Origin: Emcibacter sp.
GTDB taxonomy: Bacteria > Pseudomonadota > Alphaproteobacteria > Sphingomonadales > Emcibacteraceae
Assembly: GCA_021774785.1 (NCBI GenBank)
Contig: JAJFIQ010000019.1
Coordinates: forward strand, 124,001 to 188,000
Length of the DNA: 64,000 bases
Direction: 5' to 3'
Part shown: positions 8,014 through 17,390 of the stretch, piece after piece
Numbering within the stretch: position 1 is the first letter of the stretch
How the letters are laid out: each line of letters begins with the position of its first letter
Position numbers and translations under genes: made by a program
The notes under the pieces: generated by a model
The model's database searches: none
What the model saw: the letters and a program-made list of their open reading frames with translations, nothing else
What the model was told of the DNA's origin: nothing

Positions 8014-8049
8014 AAAAAAGCACCGGCACCTTGTGGCACCAGTGCTTTT
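8014..8049. terminator. Terminator of the cytochrome c gene
   Basis: AAAAAGCAC pairs with GTGCTTTT around a loop that itself holds GGCACC repeats. The stem is flanked by A on one side and T on the other, so it can work in either direction, but its natural use is for the minus-strand cytochrome c gene ending at 8065. Confidence 0.7.
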
Positions 8050-8064
8050 CTCATTCAAAAAAAA

Positions 8065-8445
8065 CTACTGTAATGTTTTCAAGTACGCAATAACATTAGC
8101 CCGATGTTTGTCTTTTTTAAGGCCAACGAATGTCATTTTTGTTTTCTTGACCAAAGCTTTCGGTTTTGTCAGATACGTATCCAATGTTGCTTCGTCCCAT
8201 GTCAGGCCGGATGCAATCATAGCTTTTGAATATTTATAACCTTCTTTTTGAGCAGCTTTCGCTCCAACAATGCCAAACAGGTTTGGACCAACAAGATTTT
8301 TTCCGCCGTCATTTACTGAGTGACAGGCTTTACATTTTTTGAAGACTTTCTGGCCTTTTACCGCATCACCTTCGGCGAATGAAGCGCTTGAAAATGATAC
8401 AGTTGCCATCGCAAATGCTGATAAAATTAAAAAAATACGTTTCAT
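8065..8445 (-). CDS. Class I c-type cytochrome (cytochrome c2/c550-like)
   Basis: The 126-residue precursor has a signal peptide (residues 1-24, ending SFA) and the haem-attachment motif C38-K-A-C41-H42. Met104 in KTKMTF is the likely distal haem ligand, and the GPNLFGIVG segment is typical of mitochondrial-type cytochrome c. It should carry electrons in the periplasm between the bc1 complex and a terminal oxidase. The frame is open to 8583, but the start at 8445 follows AAAGGA and puts the signal peptide at the N-terminus. It is monocistronic with its own terminator. Confidence 0.92.
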   Translation of the reverse strand: MKRIFLILSAFAMATVSFSSASFAEGDAVKGQKVFKKCKACHSVNDGGKNLVGPNLFGIVGAKAAQKEGYKYSKAMIASGLTWDEATLDTYLTKPKALVKKTKMTFVGLKKDKHRANVIAYLKTLQ

Positions 8446-8643
8446 GAATAAATCCTTTGATAATAATCCGATAATTCTACAATAAGCGAACTCTAGCCCA
8501 TTTATTTTCCACTTTGTAACGAATCGTGAGGAGAATTCAAGCTTTCTTTGCTTGCGAATGGAAATATTATTAAAGTGTGGCAAAATTATGCTTTCTTACA
8601 TAGGGGACGCAGTGCGCCCCCTATGTAAGAAGATTAAATATCT

Positions 8644-10206
8644 CTAATTTACGGTTTCAGTTGCTTGCTCACCCCGATTAGAACTGATTTCACCACTTTC
8701 GATCTTTCTGGTAAAGGATATCAGGCACTGCCGGACAACAGGTGCCAGAACAAATACGCCAATCAAGTTCGGGATTGCCATTGAGAAGTTGGCCGCATCG
8801 GAAAAGTCAACAATTTCTGCCAAGCTCATAGTGGACCCAATAACCGTTACACAGCAGAAGATTATTTTATAAGTGATCTCCATTGTTTTGCTTTCCCCGA
8901 ATAAGAATGTCCATGATTTCAGGCCGTAATAGGACCATGTAATCATGGTGGAAAAGGCAAATAATAAAACCGCAACTGCCAAAATATACGGGAACCAGGA
9001 AAATACCGTTTCAAAGGCTTTTGAAGTCAACATAACCCCTTCAAATGTATTTCCGCCCTCGCTGGATGTATAAACGCCGGTGATCACAATCACCAAAGCG
9101 GTAATGGTGCAAACAACTACAGTATCAATGAAAGGCTCCAACAGGGAAACCAGTCCTTCCGTGGCTGGCTCACTTGTTTTAACGGCTGAATGGGCAATGG
9201 GAGCAGAACCAATTCCGGCTTCATTGGAGAATGTCGCCCGGCGCATGCCCTGTATCATCACACCGATAATGCCGCCATAACCCGCCTCTGGTGTGAAGGC
9301 TCCGTTGATGATTGCCATAAAGGCTTCCGGAATTTTGTCAGAAAAGGAAAATAGTACGCAGAAGGCAGCAATCAGATAAATGATGCACATCGTTGGCACC
9401 AGCTTGGCGGTTACATGTGCGATGGATTTGATGCCGCCAATAATGACAAACCCTACAACTGTCGCAACAAGCAGACCAAGAAGCCACCGATAATTTTGCA
9501 GCACACCGTTGGTGCCGGGAAGCTGGGCTATAAAGTCAGAAGTTAATCCGATCTGAAATATATTACCGCCACCAAAGGAAGCAAAAATACAGCAGATGGA
9601 GAATAAGATTGCCAAAAACATTCCAAATTTAGCCATGCCTCGTTCGGCAAACCCATGTTTTAGATAATACATGGGTCCACCGGAAATAGAGCCATCTTCA
9701 TGTACTTCACGGTATTTAACACCAAGTGTACATTCCGCAAATTTCGTTGACATGCCAAGCAGACCAACAACAATCATCCAGAATGTTGCACCGGGACCGC
9801 CAAGGCTGATGGCCACAGCCACACCCCCGATATTACCCAGACCAACAGTACCTGACAGGGCCGCAGACAGGGCCTGGAAGTGGGTAACTTCACCGGCATC
9901 TTCCTTCTTGGTATAATCACCTCTGACGATTCTGAATGCCGTTTTAAAACCACGAATATTGATAAATTTAAAATATATGGTGCAAAAAATGCCACCTGCT
10001 GCCAACCATAAAACAATGAGAGGCATTTTCTCTCCCATTATATCAACAGAATAGAAAACATATTCGGAATAACGACTGGTGAAAGGATGGAGAAAATCAT
10101 TGAGGGCTTGGTCAATTCCCTTCATATCGAAAGCATAAGCCGATGTGGGAATAAAAAGGCCAAGTAAAGTTATGCTAATGAAGATTTGTTTTAGTCTGAT
10201 ACTCAT
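8644..10206 (-). CDS. AGCS family sodium:alanine/glycine symporter
   Basis: This 520-residue inner membrane protein has about ten hydrophobic segments and the AGCS signature SGTVGLGNIGGVAVAI followed by GGPGATFWM. The conserved GMRRATFSNEAGIGSAP segment is also present. Members import alanine or glycine with sodium. An extra N-terminal hydrophobic segment (residues 7-25) looks like a signal peptide, which is common in the marine versions. It stands alone. No regulatory element was found beyond the AT-rich upstream gap it shares with the divergent DUF2336 gene. Confidence 0.92.
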   Translation of the reverse strand: MSIRLKQIFISITLLGLFIPTSAYAFDMKGIDQALNDFLHPFTSRYSEYVFYSVDIMGEKMPLIVLWLAAGGIFCTIYFKFINIRGFKTAFRIVRGDYTKKEDAGEVTHFQALSAALSGTVGLGNIGGVAVAISLGGPGATFWMIVVGLLGMSTKFAECTLGVKYREVHEDGSISGGPMYYLKHGFAERGMAKFGMFLAILFSICCIFASFGGGNIFQIGLTSDFIAQLPGTNGVLQNYRWLLGLLVATVVGFVIIGGIKSIAHVTAKLVPTMCIIYLIAAFCVLFSFSDKIPEAFMAIINGAFTPEAGYGGIIGVMIQGMRRATFSNEAGIGSAPIAHSAVKTSEPATEGLVSLLEPFIDTVVVCTITALVIVITGVYTSSEGGNTFEGVMLTSKAFETVFSWFPYILAVAVLLFAFSTMITWSYYGLKSWTFLFGESKTMEITYKIIFCCVTVIGSTMSLAEIVDFSDAANFSMAIPNLIGVFVLAPVVRQCLISFTRKIESGEISSNRGEQATETVN

Positions 10207-10282
10207 AAATATCCCCTAAAAATTACGGAAAAAGCAAAAATTTGTTAATTATTTTTAATTATGTTGCTTCTTATAGCGTAAA

Positions 10283-10297
10283 TTAACGACAGTTTAA
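10283..10297. promoter_or_regulatory. CtrA box candidate (TTAA-N7-TTAA)
   Basis: TTAACGACAGTTTAA is an exact match to the full CtrA consensus. It lies 112 bases before the DUF2336 gene and 77 bases upstream of the divergent AGCS gene, so either could be the target. Confidence 0.5.
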
Positions 10298-10408
10298 CCT
10301 CTTTTATGAAAAATAGACCATGGAAATATACTTACGCGGGCTACTTTGTGTCTTGGCACGGGTGGTGGCTGACAGAAACATTACTATAAACTGTCTAAAA
10401 TAAGGGCA

Positions 10409-11536
10409 ATGGATTCAATGACGGATAATTTAACAAGCTCGGACATACAATCGTTACTGAGTGATCCCACAGCAGAAAATCGTGCGGAAGCGGCAATTAA
10501 AGTCAGTAGCAAATTTAATACGGGAAAATTGAGCGATAGCGAACGGCAAATTGCCGAGGATATTTTCAAGATTATGGTCAAGGACGCTGAAGAGCGCGTC
10601 CGGTCAGCTTTATCTGAAAGCCTTAAGGATAATCCCGATGTTCCCCATGATGTTGCTGTGTCATTGGCCAACGATGTGGTTGATGTGGCTGGGCCCATGC
10701 TTGAATTTTCAGAAGTTCTGACCGATGATGATCTGAAAGAAATTATTACGAGTCATGGTGCGGAAGGCCAGATTGCCATAGCAAAGAGAGAACATCTGTC
10801 TGCTGATGTGACCGATGCCATTGTTGAAAATAGTGAAAATGAAGAAGTGATCGCCACATTGGTTTCCAACGAAGGGGCAGACCTTCAGGAAGATACTATG
10901 GGCAAGGTCATGGATAAATTTGGCGCGGTCGAGGCTGTCAGCGATTCACTGGCCAACCGTGGACAATTGCCGATAAATGTAGCCGAACGTCTGGTGTCGC
11001 TTGTGTCTGAAAAAGTGCGGGATCATTTGGTCACACATCATGAAATGACTCCGGATATGGTCATGGACCTGTTTTTGAGTGCGCGGGAGCGGGCAACAGT
11101 TAGCCTCCTGAGTGATGGTGCTGATGTTATGGATGTGCGTCGTCTGGTGGAACAATTGCATGATCATGGACGTCTGACGGAAACATTGATATTCCGGGCT
11201 ATCTGTATGGGGGATGTGGTATTTTTCGAAGCCGCCTTAGCAAAATTATGTAATATTCCGGTGAGCAGTGCCTATAAATTGATTCATGACCGCGGCAGTA
11301 TGGGGCTGGCAGCCATTTATCGGGAATGTAAATTGTCCCCCCAGATGTTGCCAATCGTAATGGCGGCTTTGGAAGTGGCCAAGGACATGGAAACCAGTGC
11401 CGGTGAGGACCGTGATCGGTTCCAACAGCGTATGCTGGAAAGAATGTTGACTAATAACGAAGATGACTTTGATCCAGAAAATCTGGATTATTTCATTACC
11501 AAACTTGGATCGTCAAAAAACAATCAAGCTGCCTAA
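10409..11536 (+). CDS. DUF2336 domain protein
   Basis: This 375-residue soluble protein has the alpha-helical, HEAT-like repeats of the DUF2336 family, which is largely confined to alphaproteobacteria. Segments such as DIFKIMVKDAEERVRSALSE and SLANDVVDVAGPMLEFSEVL are typical. The function is unknown; some members are linked to cell-cycle or stress signalling. There is no signal peptide or membrane segment. The full CtrA box upstream suggests cell-cycle control. The gene is convergent with the large coiled-coil gene at 11644. Confidence 0.8.
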   Translation: MDSMTDNLTSSDIQSLLSDPTAENRAEAAIKVSSKFNTGKLSDSERQIAEDIFKIMVKDAEERVRSALSESLKDNPDVPHDVAVSLANDVVDVAGPMLEFSEVLTDDDLKEIITSHGAEGQIAIAKREHLSADVTDAIVENSENEEVIATLVSNEGADLQEDTMGKVMDKFGAVEAVSDSLANRGQLPINVAERLVSLVSEKVRDHLVTHHEMTPDMVMDLFLSARERATVSLLSDGADVMDVRRLVEQLHDHGRLTETLIFRAICMGDVVFFEAALAKLCNIPVSSAYKLIHDRGSMGLAAIYRECKLSPQMLPIVMAALEVAKDMETSAGEDRDRFQQRMLERMLTNNEDDFDPENLDYFITKLGSSKNNQAA

Positions 11537-11643
11537 ACCGTTCGGTCTTTAAATGTGGACAGCGTTAGTCTTCGTCTCATGTATTGAAAATGATGTCACC
11601 TTGCCATGATGAAAAGCTGGGTGATAAAATCTGTCATCATATT

Positions 11644-14121
11644 TTAAGAAGAAAATCTGTCCAGAGCCTGTGCTAAGGCCAGATACACTTTTCCGGTTTC
11701 CGAAGAAATCAAGGCCACACTGAAGATGCTGTAGCTGTCTGATACCATGGATTGTGACATCAGATCTTCGAAAATCTGGATATATTCCAAAGCATTTTTC
11801 CGGAATTCCGGATCATCTTTATATTTATCACGAATACTTGCGGAATGTTTTTTATCGGTAACTTTTTTAAGCCGCCGGACGAAAGTATTCTTGTCACCAT
11901 CAACATAGGATTGCCAGACCTTGTCTGGGACGTCACTTTCAAAATAACGGTTGATGTCGATGGAAAGGGACTGAAGCTGTTCAATAACTCTGGACGCTAG
12001 ATTTGAGAAATGGGTTCCGGTTTTATCCCGGTTCTTTTGTTCAATGGCTTCGGCATCTATAAGGATACTTTTGTTAGACATTTGAAGGGCATTAATAAGC
12101 TGTTGGAATTTCTCGGCATGATCGTCGATGGCCCGATTGGTTTCATCGGCGGCTTCGGTAGCGCTTGCCGAGGCCAGAAATATGCTTTCCGAAGCATGTT
12201 CCATCTGGCTAGTCACTTTGGAAACATTGCTTTCTGCCGCAATGGCAGCCCGTTCATTTTCTTTTCCCAGTTCCGCTAACTTATCAGACAAGCCATCAAG
12301 TTTGGATAAAGTATCAGCACATTGGTTTTCAACAAGAGTTGCCGTTTTTAACCAGTTTTCCGACAGGGAAGCTGCCTGTTGATCTGTGGCAGTGAAATGG
12401 TGACTAACGTTATCCCCCATTTCCTGAGCGTTACGGATGGTGTTTTCCGTCCTGTCACGGATATCATCAATAAGCCCGGAAAGCTGCTCTGTTTGTCCAA
12501 CGATGCTGCTGATGACTTCCTGAGTATGTTCGCCGAGGGAACCGGTCTGGTTTTTAAGCTTTTGCAGACTATCATCCAGATATTCCGCCACGTCAGCTAG
12601 GCTTTTTACCAGTTCGTCATGTTGGCTTTTTATTTGAACTTCTGATTGATCAATATGAGAACGGAATTTTTCAGTCAATTGTTCAAAAGAAGAAAAATGT
12701 TCGTTCATTATTACGGTATTTTCGCTAAGGCTTTCCGTGGTCAGTTTGACGGCCTCATCAACCCGCTGTGCTTGGGATTCAATAGAGGATACCGTATTTT
12801 CCATTTCCCCGATAAAGTCCGCTCCCTGACTGGTGATAAATTCTTTGGCCTTATTGGCCTGTTTTTCAAGGGCTTCTTCTACAATATTAACCCTTGCAGC
12901 AATGGTATGCTCCAATGTCTCACTTTTCGCATCAAGATCATCTGTTGCCCGTCCCATGTAACCAATCAGATTTTCAGATAAATTCTGTGAGGATTGCACA
13001 ATCTCTGCTGCATTGGATTTAAAATTGTCACTGGCCTCATTAAGTTTTCTGGTCATGTCATCTGCTTGTGATAATGCTTCCGTAGCTGTTGTGGACAAAC
13101 CGGTGCTCTGTGCCAACATTGTGGCGGTGATTTTTTCTGATTCTTCTGCGGTTTTCTGGCTCAATTCTGCTATTATTGTGGATTGTTTGTCCATATTGTC
13201 ACAAATCTGGGCAGTGTTTTGGGAAAGTCCGGTCACGGTTTCGGTCAGGTCCGCTTGTTTTTCAGATAATGCCTGGCTAATGCTACCCAGTTTATTTTCT
13301 GACTGCTCGCAGTTTTCGGATATCTCCCGGGACATTTTCCCAAGCTCACCCGCCATTATTTCCAGCTGTTCTCCAATCAGTCGGGATCTTTCATCAAGCA
13401 GCTTATTCTGGGTGGCAATTTCCGTACTGATGTCATCAGAATTCTTGCGCGTGACATTGGCAATGGTTTCACTGTCAAATTTAAGTTGTTTAAAGAGACC
13501 TTCCAGTTCGGTGATATTCTCCGTTACCTTGATCAGTTGATTAGTAAAGGCTTGTCTTTCTGCGGATAATATTTCCTGAATGTTGACCGCTTTGACTTCC
13601 GCATCTGTGGTGACATCAAACAGGCTACTGATCTGCTCCTGAAAACGATTTTCCAGATTATCGATGCGTGTGGTGGCAATGTCGCCCGCCGCTTCCACAT
13701 GACTGATTTCTTTATTCAGTTCAGAAACGATGGAATTAACGCGCCTTTGGGCAAGGTCAAGCGGCGTGAGTAGCTCGTCCAACCCATGGGCCAGAGCCAT
13801 GCGGTGATCCCGCAGGGGGTCGGTCCGTAAATAAACCAATGCAATCAGCCAGATCAAAACTAGTGGCATCATAGCCCCTGCCAGCAGGCCGCCCGTCTCA
13901 TAAGTTGGCATTCGGGCAATGGTTTTGCCAGATTCTCTAAACCACCAAATGCATAATCCTATCCATATAAGGCTTAGGGTTGCCGAAAGTAAAAGTGGCC
14001 AAAAACGACTGAACCATGCGTGGCTCGAATTTTCATCAGATATGGTAGCCTGTATCTTATCTGGGTCAGCGGCTTGAGAGGGGGTGGCTTGATCCGTGTC
14101 CGGGGTTTTACTGTCCGTCAT
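11644..14121 (-). CDS. Large two-TM coiled-coil membrane protein, function unknown
   Basis: The 825-residue protein has a polar N-terminus of about 35 residues, two hydrophobic segments (about 40-61 and 79-98), then roughly 600 residues of heptad-rich, Ser/Gln/Glu-rich coiled coil with repeated A-x-x-L-S-E and T-E-x-I-x-x units. A more globular C-terminal 120 residues (FESDVPDKVWQSYVDG and DKYKDDPEFRKNALEYIQIFEDLM) ends it. It looks somewhat like a chemoreceptor signalling domain, but the conserved receptor hairpin tip is absent. It may be an envelope or polar scaffold. The neighbours are a DUF2336 gene and a divergent response regulator. Confidence 0.7.
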   Translation of the reverse strand: MTDSKTPDTDQATPSQAADPDKIQATISDENSSHAWFSRFWPLLLSATLSLIWIGLCIWWFRESGKTIARMPTYETGGLLAGAMMPLVLIWLIALVYLRTDPLRDHRMALAHGLDELLTPLDLAQRRVNSIVSELNKEISHVEAAGDIATTRIDNLENRFQEQISSLFDVTTDAEVKAVNIQEILSAERQAFTNQLIKVTENITELEGLFKQLKFDSETIANVTRKNSDDISTEIATQNKLLDERSRLIGEQLEIMAGELGKMSREISENCEQSENKLGSISQALSEKQADLTETVTGLSQNTAQICDNMDKQSTIIAELSQKTAEESEKITATMLAQSTGLSTTATEALSQADDMTRKLNEASDNFKSNAAEIVQSSQNLSENLIGYMGRATDDLDAKSETLEHTIAARVNIVEEALEKQANKAKEFITSQGADFIGEMENTVSSIESQAQRVDEAVKLTTESLSENTVIMNEHFSSFEQLTEKFRSHIDQSEVQIKSQHDELVKSLADVAEYLDDSLQKLKNQTGSLGEHTQEVISSIVGQTEQLSGLIDDIRDRTENTIRNAQEMGDNVSHHFTATDQQAASLSENWLKTATLVENQCADTLSKLDGLSDKLAELGKENERAAIAAESNVSKVTSQMEHASESIFLASASATEAADETNRAIDDHAEKFQQLINALQMSNKSILIDAEAIEQKNRDKTGTHFSNLASRVIEQLQSLSIDINRYFESDVPDKVWQSYVDGDKNTFVRRLKKVTDKKHSASIRDKYKDDPEFRKNALEYIQIFEDLMSQSMVSDSYSIFSVALISSETGKVYLALAQALDRFSS

Positions 14122-14252
14122 ATTTCAAATGTTCTTTACTATTTTTTCCTAAAATATTCTATATTCTATCAGGAGCATACGCGGGCAACAAGCATTTGAA
14201 TTTCTATTTGATTATTAATCACAAGTTCACTTTTTGTTTACTCTAGGGATTT

Positions 14253-14260
14253 ATGGTTAA
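14253..14260. promoter_or_regulatory. CtrA half-site ATGGTTAA
   Basis: ATGGTTAA (reverse complement TTAACCAT) lies 52 bases before the response regulator start. The same octamer occurs before the first flagellin, fliL and the first motB-like gene in this window. Confidence 0.35.
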
Positions 14261-14311
14261 CGCATAGAAAAATTTGGAAACAGATACCGGATTAACAGGT
14301 ACGGGAAGAAT

Positions 14312-14863
14312 ATGAGTAATATTGATTTAAGCAGGGTAAGTATTTTAGTAGTGGAGGACTGTCAGTTTTTAAGATCACTGATAGTGAATTGCCTTCGCGT
14401 GTTAGGTGTGGGTTCCATCAAATCCGTTGATGACGGGTCGCAGGCCATTGAATTTATTAAACAAGTGGCTGATAATCCTATGAAAGCCGGAATGATGAGC
14501 ATAGATATCATTATCTCCGATTGGGAAATGTCGCCGGTGAATGGTATGATTTTGTTGCGATGGATTCGCCGCCATAAAGAAAGTCCGGATCGTTTTGCTC
14601 CTTTCTTGATGTTGACTGGTTATTCTGAGCCACAGAGGGTACATGATGCCCGTGCTATGGGGGCAAATGAGTTTATGTCAAAGCCCTTCACAGTAAATGC
14701 ATTGGCAGACAAGCTGTTTTCTATCATAAATAAACCGCGTCAATATGTACATAATGCATCATATTTTGGTCCAGACCGTCGTCGACAGGCAATACCTATA
14801 AAAGGGGAAGATAGGCGGAAGCTTACCTATGACAGCCCGGAAGTGGAGGTCGTCAATGGCTAA
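14312..14863 (+). CDS. Single-domain response regulator (CheY-like receiver)
   Basis: The 183-residue protein is a receiver domain with a short tail and no output domain. The phospho-acceptor is Asp70 in IISDWEM, the acidic pair is E15-D16, Thr102 is the switch residue, and Lys124 lies in SKPF. The tail has the FGPDRRR...GEDRR motif seen in alphaproteobacterial CheY-like stand-alone regulators. The next gene, an HPt-type protein, overlaps its end by eight bases, so the two likely form a phosphorelay. A CtrA-type half-site lies upstream. Confidence 0.88.
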   Translation: MSNIDLSRVSILVVEDCQFLRSLIVNCLRVLGVGSIKSVDDGSQAIEFIKQVADNPMKAGMMSIDIIISDWEMSPVNGMILLRWIRRHKESPDRFAPFLMLTGYSEPQRVHDARAMGANEFMSKPFTVNALADKLFSIINKPRQYVHNASYFGPDRRRQAIPIKGEDRRKLTYDSPEVEVVNG

Positions 14864-15356
14864 AGTAAGCGTGCGCTATTACAGGCATAAAAATAAACTG
14901 AAGGAAAAGACGCTTGGGCTGGCCCCAAACAATGATGAAGAGATTTCCTTTGATGAAGATTTAATGGCACAGGCCATGGCGGTTCTGGATGATATGGCAG
15001 AAGACTACCCGGATTGGGTGTCCGGGCTTATCCAGCAGCTGGCCGATGTGCATCGCCGCTGTGTGGATACACCGGAACAAAGGTTTCAGCATTTTGAACA
15101 GCTTCATTCCATTGCCCATGATATGCGGGGGCAGGGGGGAACTTTCGGTTATCCTCTGATGTCTAACTTTGCTGACGGATTATATGATTTTACCGGTGTA
15201 AGTACGACCACCTCTGACAAGAATGTGGAAATCATAAAAGCCCATATTGATGCTATGCGGGTCGTGATCAAGGATCGCATCAGTGGTGATGGTGGCGATA
15301 TTGGTAATCAGTTGAAGAAGGGTCTTGAAGCCGCTATTAAAAAATATCAAAATTAA
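14856..15356 (+). CDS. HPt-domain phosphotransfer protein
   Basis: This 166-residue helical protein carries the histidine phosphotransfer motif H88-D-M-R-G, within SIAHDMRGQGG followed by FG and Y, matching H-x-x-K/R-G of HPt domains. It should relay phosphate to or from the overlapping response regulator. The start at 14856 has GGAGG seven bases upstream, inside the regulator gene; the frame extends back to 14829 without a good ribosome site. No histidine kinase is in the window, so the donor is encoded elsewhere. Confidence 0.75.
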   Translation: MAKVSVRYYRHKNKLKEKTLGLAPNNDEEISFDEDLMAQAMAVLDDMAEDYPDWVSGLIQQLADVHRRCVDTPEQRFQHFEQLHSIAHDMRGQGGTFGYPLMSNFADGLYDFTGVSTTTSDKNVEIIKAHIDAMRVVIKDRISGDGGDIGNQLKKGLEAAIKKYQN

Positions 15357-15360
15357 TAGG

Positions 15361-16545
15361 CTACTGCTTTCGGCTCAGTTCTTTCATAGCACTTTCCAAA
15401 CCACCGACGGTGAGGGGGTACATGCGGTCGCTCATGAGCTGGCGCATGAGGGAGGTGGAATGGGTGTAATCCCAATGGGCTTCTTTCGTGGGGTTAAGCC
15501 ATACGGCACTCTGATATATTTCCAGAACCCGCTTCATCCATACCTCGCCGCTTTCCTCGTTCCAATGTTCGACACTGCCACCGGGATAGACTATTTCATA
15601 GGGGCTCATGGACGCATCACCCACAAAAATTACCTTATAATCATGGGGGTACTTATGGAGGATATCGTAGGTGTCCAGTCGGTTCTGATGGCGCCGGCGA
15701 TTATCCTGCCAAACCCCTTCATAGAGACAGTTATGGAAATAGAAATATTCCATATGTTTGAATTCACTGCGGGCGGCTGAAAAAAGTTCCTCACATAACT
15801 TAATATGCGGGTCCATGGATCCACCAATATCAAAGAATATCAGTACTTTTATGGCATTATGGCGCTCCGGCACCATTTTAATGTCCAGATAGCCCTGTTT
15901 TGCTGTGGAACGAATGGTGTCATCAAGGTCTAGTTCCTCTGCGGCCCCCTGACGGGCAAAATTACGCAGGCGTTTCAGGGCAACCTTGATATTACGAGTG
16001 CCTAGCTCAACATTATCATCAAGGTTTCTGAATTCCCGTTTATCCCAGACCTTGACCGCCCGTCCGTGACGGCCTTCTTTTTGACCAATACGAATGCCTT
16101 CAGGGTTATAACCATAAGCACCAAAAGGAGATGTTCCAGCCGTGCCGATCCATTTGCTGCCGCCCTGATGGCGTTCATTCTGTTCTTCCATGCGCTTTTT
16201 CAGGGTATCCATCAGCTTGTCCCAGTCGCCCATGGCCTCAATCTTTTCCATTTCCTCAGGCGTGAGGAATTTTTCAGCCATTTTTCGTAACCATTCTTCA
16301 GGGATTTCCGCGAGAAGGTCTTCGGCCTCGGGGGCTTCCAGCCCCTTAAAACAATGGCCAAACACCTGATCAAATTTATCCAGATTGCTTTCGTTCTTTA
16401 CCAGCGTCGTTCGGCTTAGATAATAAAAATCATTGATGGAGTAGTTGGCAATTCCTGCCTGCATTCCTTCCATGAGCATGAGGTATTCCCGCAGGGATAC
16501 GGGAACGCCGTGGTCACGGAGGGTCAGAAAGAAATTTGTAAACAT
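15361..16545 (-). CDS. VWA domain protein, CoxE-like
   Basis: The 394-residue protein matches the CoxE-like branch of von Willebrand factor A proteins. The N-terminus (FFLTLRDHGVPVSLREYLML) is typical, and the metal-ion site DIGGSMD (D-x-G-x-S) occurs near residue 239. Such proteins work with MoxR AAA+ ATPases to remodel or activate a partner enzyme. The moxR-type gene lies directly upstream and abuts this one (shared base 16545), forming a two-gene operon. No client oxidase or dehydrogenase gene is adjacent. Confidence 0.88.
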   Translation of the reverse strand: MFTNFFLTLRDHGVPVSLREYLMLMEGMQAGIANYSINDFYYLSRTTLVKNESNLDKFDQVFGHCFKGLEAPEAEDLLAEIPEEWLRKMAEKFLTPEEMEKIEAMGDWDKLMDTLKKRMEEQNERHQGGSKWIGTAGTSPFGAYGYNPEGIRIGQKEGRHGRAVKVWDKREFRNLDDNVELGTRNIKVALKRLRNFARQGAAEELDLDDTIRSTAKQGYLDIKMVPERHNAIKVLIFFDIGGSMDPHIKLCEELFSAARSEFKHMEYFYFHNCLYEGVWQDNRRRHQNRLDTYDILHKYPHDYKVIFVGDASMSPYEIVYPGGSVEHWNEESGEVWMKRVLEIYQSAVWLNPTKEAHWDYTHSTSLMRQLMSDRMYPLTVGGLESAMKELSRKQ

Positions 16546-17390
16546 TATCTGTTTTCTCGGCGATTCATAAAAGCTAGCCGTTCCAGCATATGCACGTCCT
16601 GTTCATTTTTCAGTAACGCACCATGCAGGGGTGGTATCATAGTTTTAGTATCGTTGCTGCGAAGAACATCAAGCGGCATATCCTCCACCATCAGAAGTTT
16701 CAGCCAGTCCAACAATTCAGATGTTGATGGTTTTTTCTTCAGTCCCGGCACTTCACGCACATCATAAAATAAATTAAGGGCCTCACGCACAAGAATATTT
16801 TGAATATCAGGGAAATGGACATCAATGATATCGGTCATGGTTTCCTTGTCGGGGAACTTGATGTAATGGAAGAAACAGCGGCGCAGGAAAGCATCCGGCA
16901 AGTCTTTTTCATTGTTGCTTGTGATAATAACCAGTGGCCGGTTCACGGCCTTAATGGTTTCCCCGGTTTCATAAACATTGAATTCCATTCGGTCCAGTTC
17001 CTGCAGCAGGTCATTGGGAAATTCAATATCAGCCTTGTCAACTTCATCAATGAGTAGAATAGGGCTGTCTTTGGCCGCGAAAGCTTCCCATAGCTTACCC
17101 TTGTTGATGTAGTTCTTGATATCGTGAACTTTTTCCGACCCGAGCTGGCTGTCCCGAAGTCTGGATACCGCATCATATTCATACAGCCCCTGTTGGGCCT
17201 TGGTGGTGGATTTGACATGCCATTCCAGAAGGTCTTTGCCCAATGCCTTAGCCACTTCATGAGCAAGGACGGTCTTGCCTGTTCCCGGCTCCCCTTTGAT
17301 TAACAGGGGGCGTTCCAGGGTGAGGGCCGCATTAACCGCAATCATCAGATCCGGTGTTGCCACATATGTATCAGTACCAGTAAATTTCAT
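16545..17390 (-). CDS. MoxR family AAA+ ATPase
   Basis: The 281-residue AAA+ protein has Walker A GEPGTGKT at residues 33-40, Walker B PILLIDEVDKAD, sensor 1 region VIITSNNEKDLPDAFLRR and an arginine finger in the same segment. MoxR ATPases act as chaperones, coupled to VWA proteins such as the one encoded next. The ATG at 17390 is preferred to the TTG at 17396. Stop and start of the pair touch, implying coupled translation. Confidence 0.9.
   Translation of the reverse strand: MKFTGTDTYVATPDLMIAVNAALTLERPLLIKGEPGTGKTVLAHEVAKALGKDLLEWHVKSTTKAQQGLYEYDAVSRLRDSQLGSEKVHDIKNYINKGKLWEAFAAKDSPILLIDEVDKADIEFPNDLLQELDRMEFNVYETGETIKAVNRPLVIITSNNEKDLPDAFLRRCFFHYIKFPDKETMTDIIDVHFPDIQNILVREALNLFYDVREVPGLKKKPSTSELLDWLKLLMVEDMPLDVLRSNDTKTMIPPLHGALLKNEQDVHMLERLAFMNRRENR

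Noticed and set aside
8033-8239. Plus-strand open frame opposite cytochrome c
   Set aside because: It is antisense to a clear cytochrome c gene and starts inside its terminator.
12010-13540. Several plus-strand open frames opposite the coiled-coil gene
   Set aside because: They are shadows of a long, biased-composition gene on the minus strand; none has a ribosome site or family motif, and they overlap each other.
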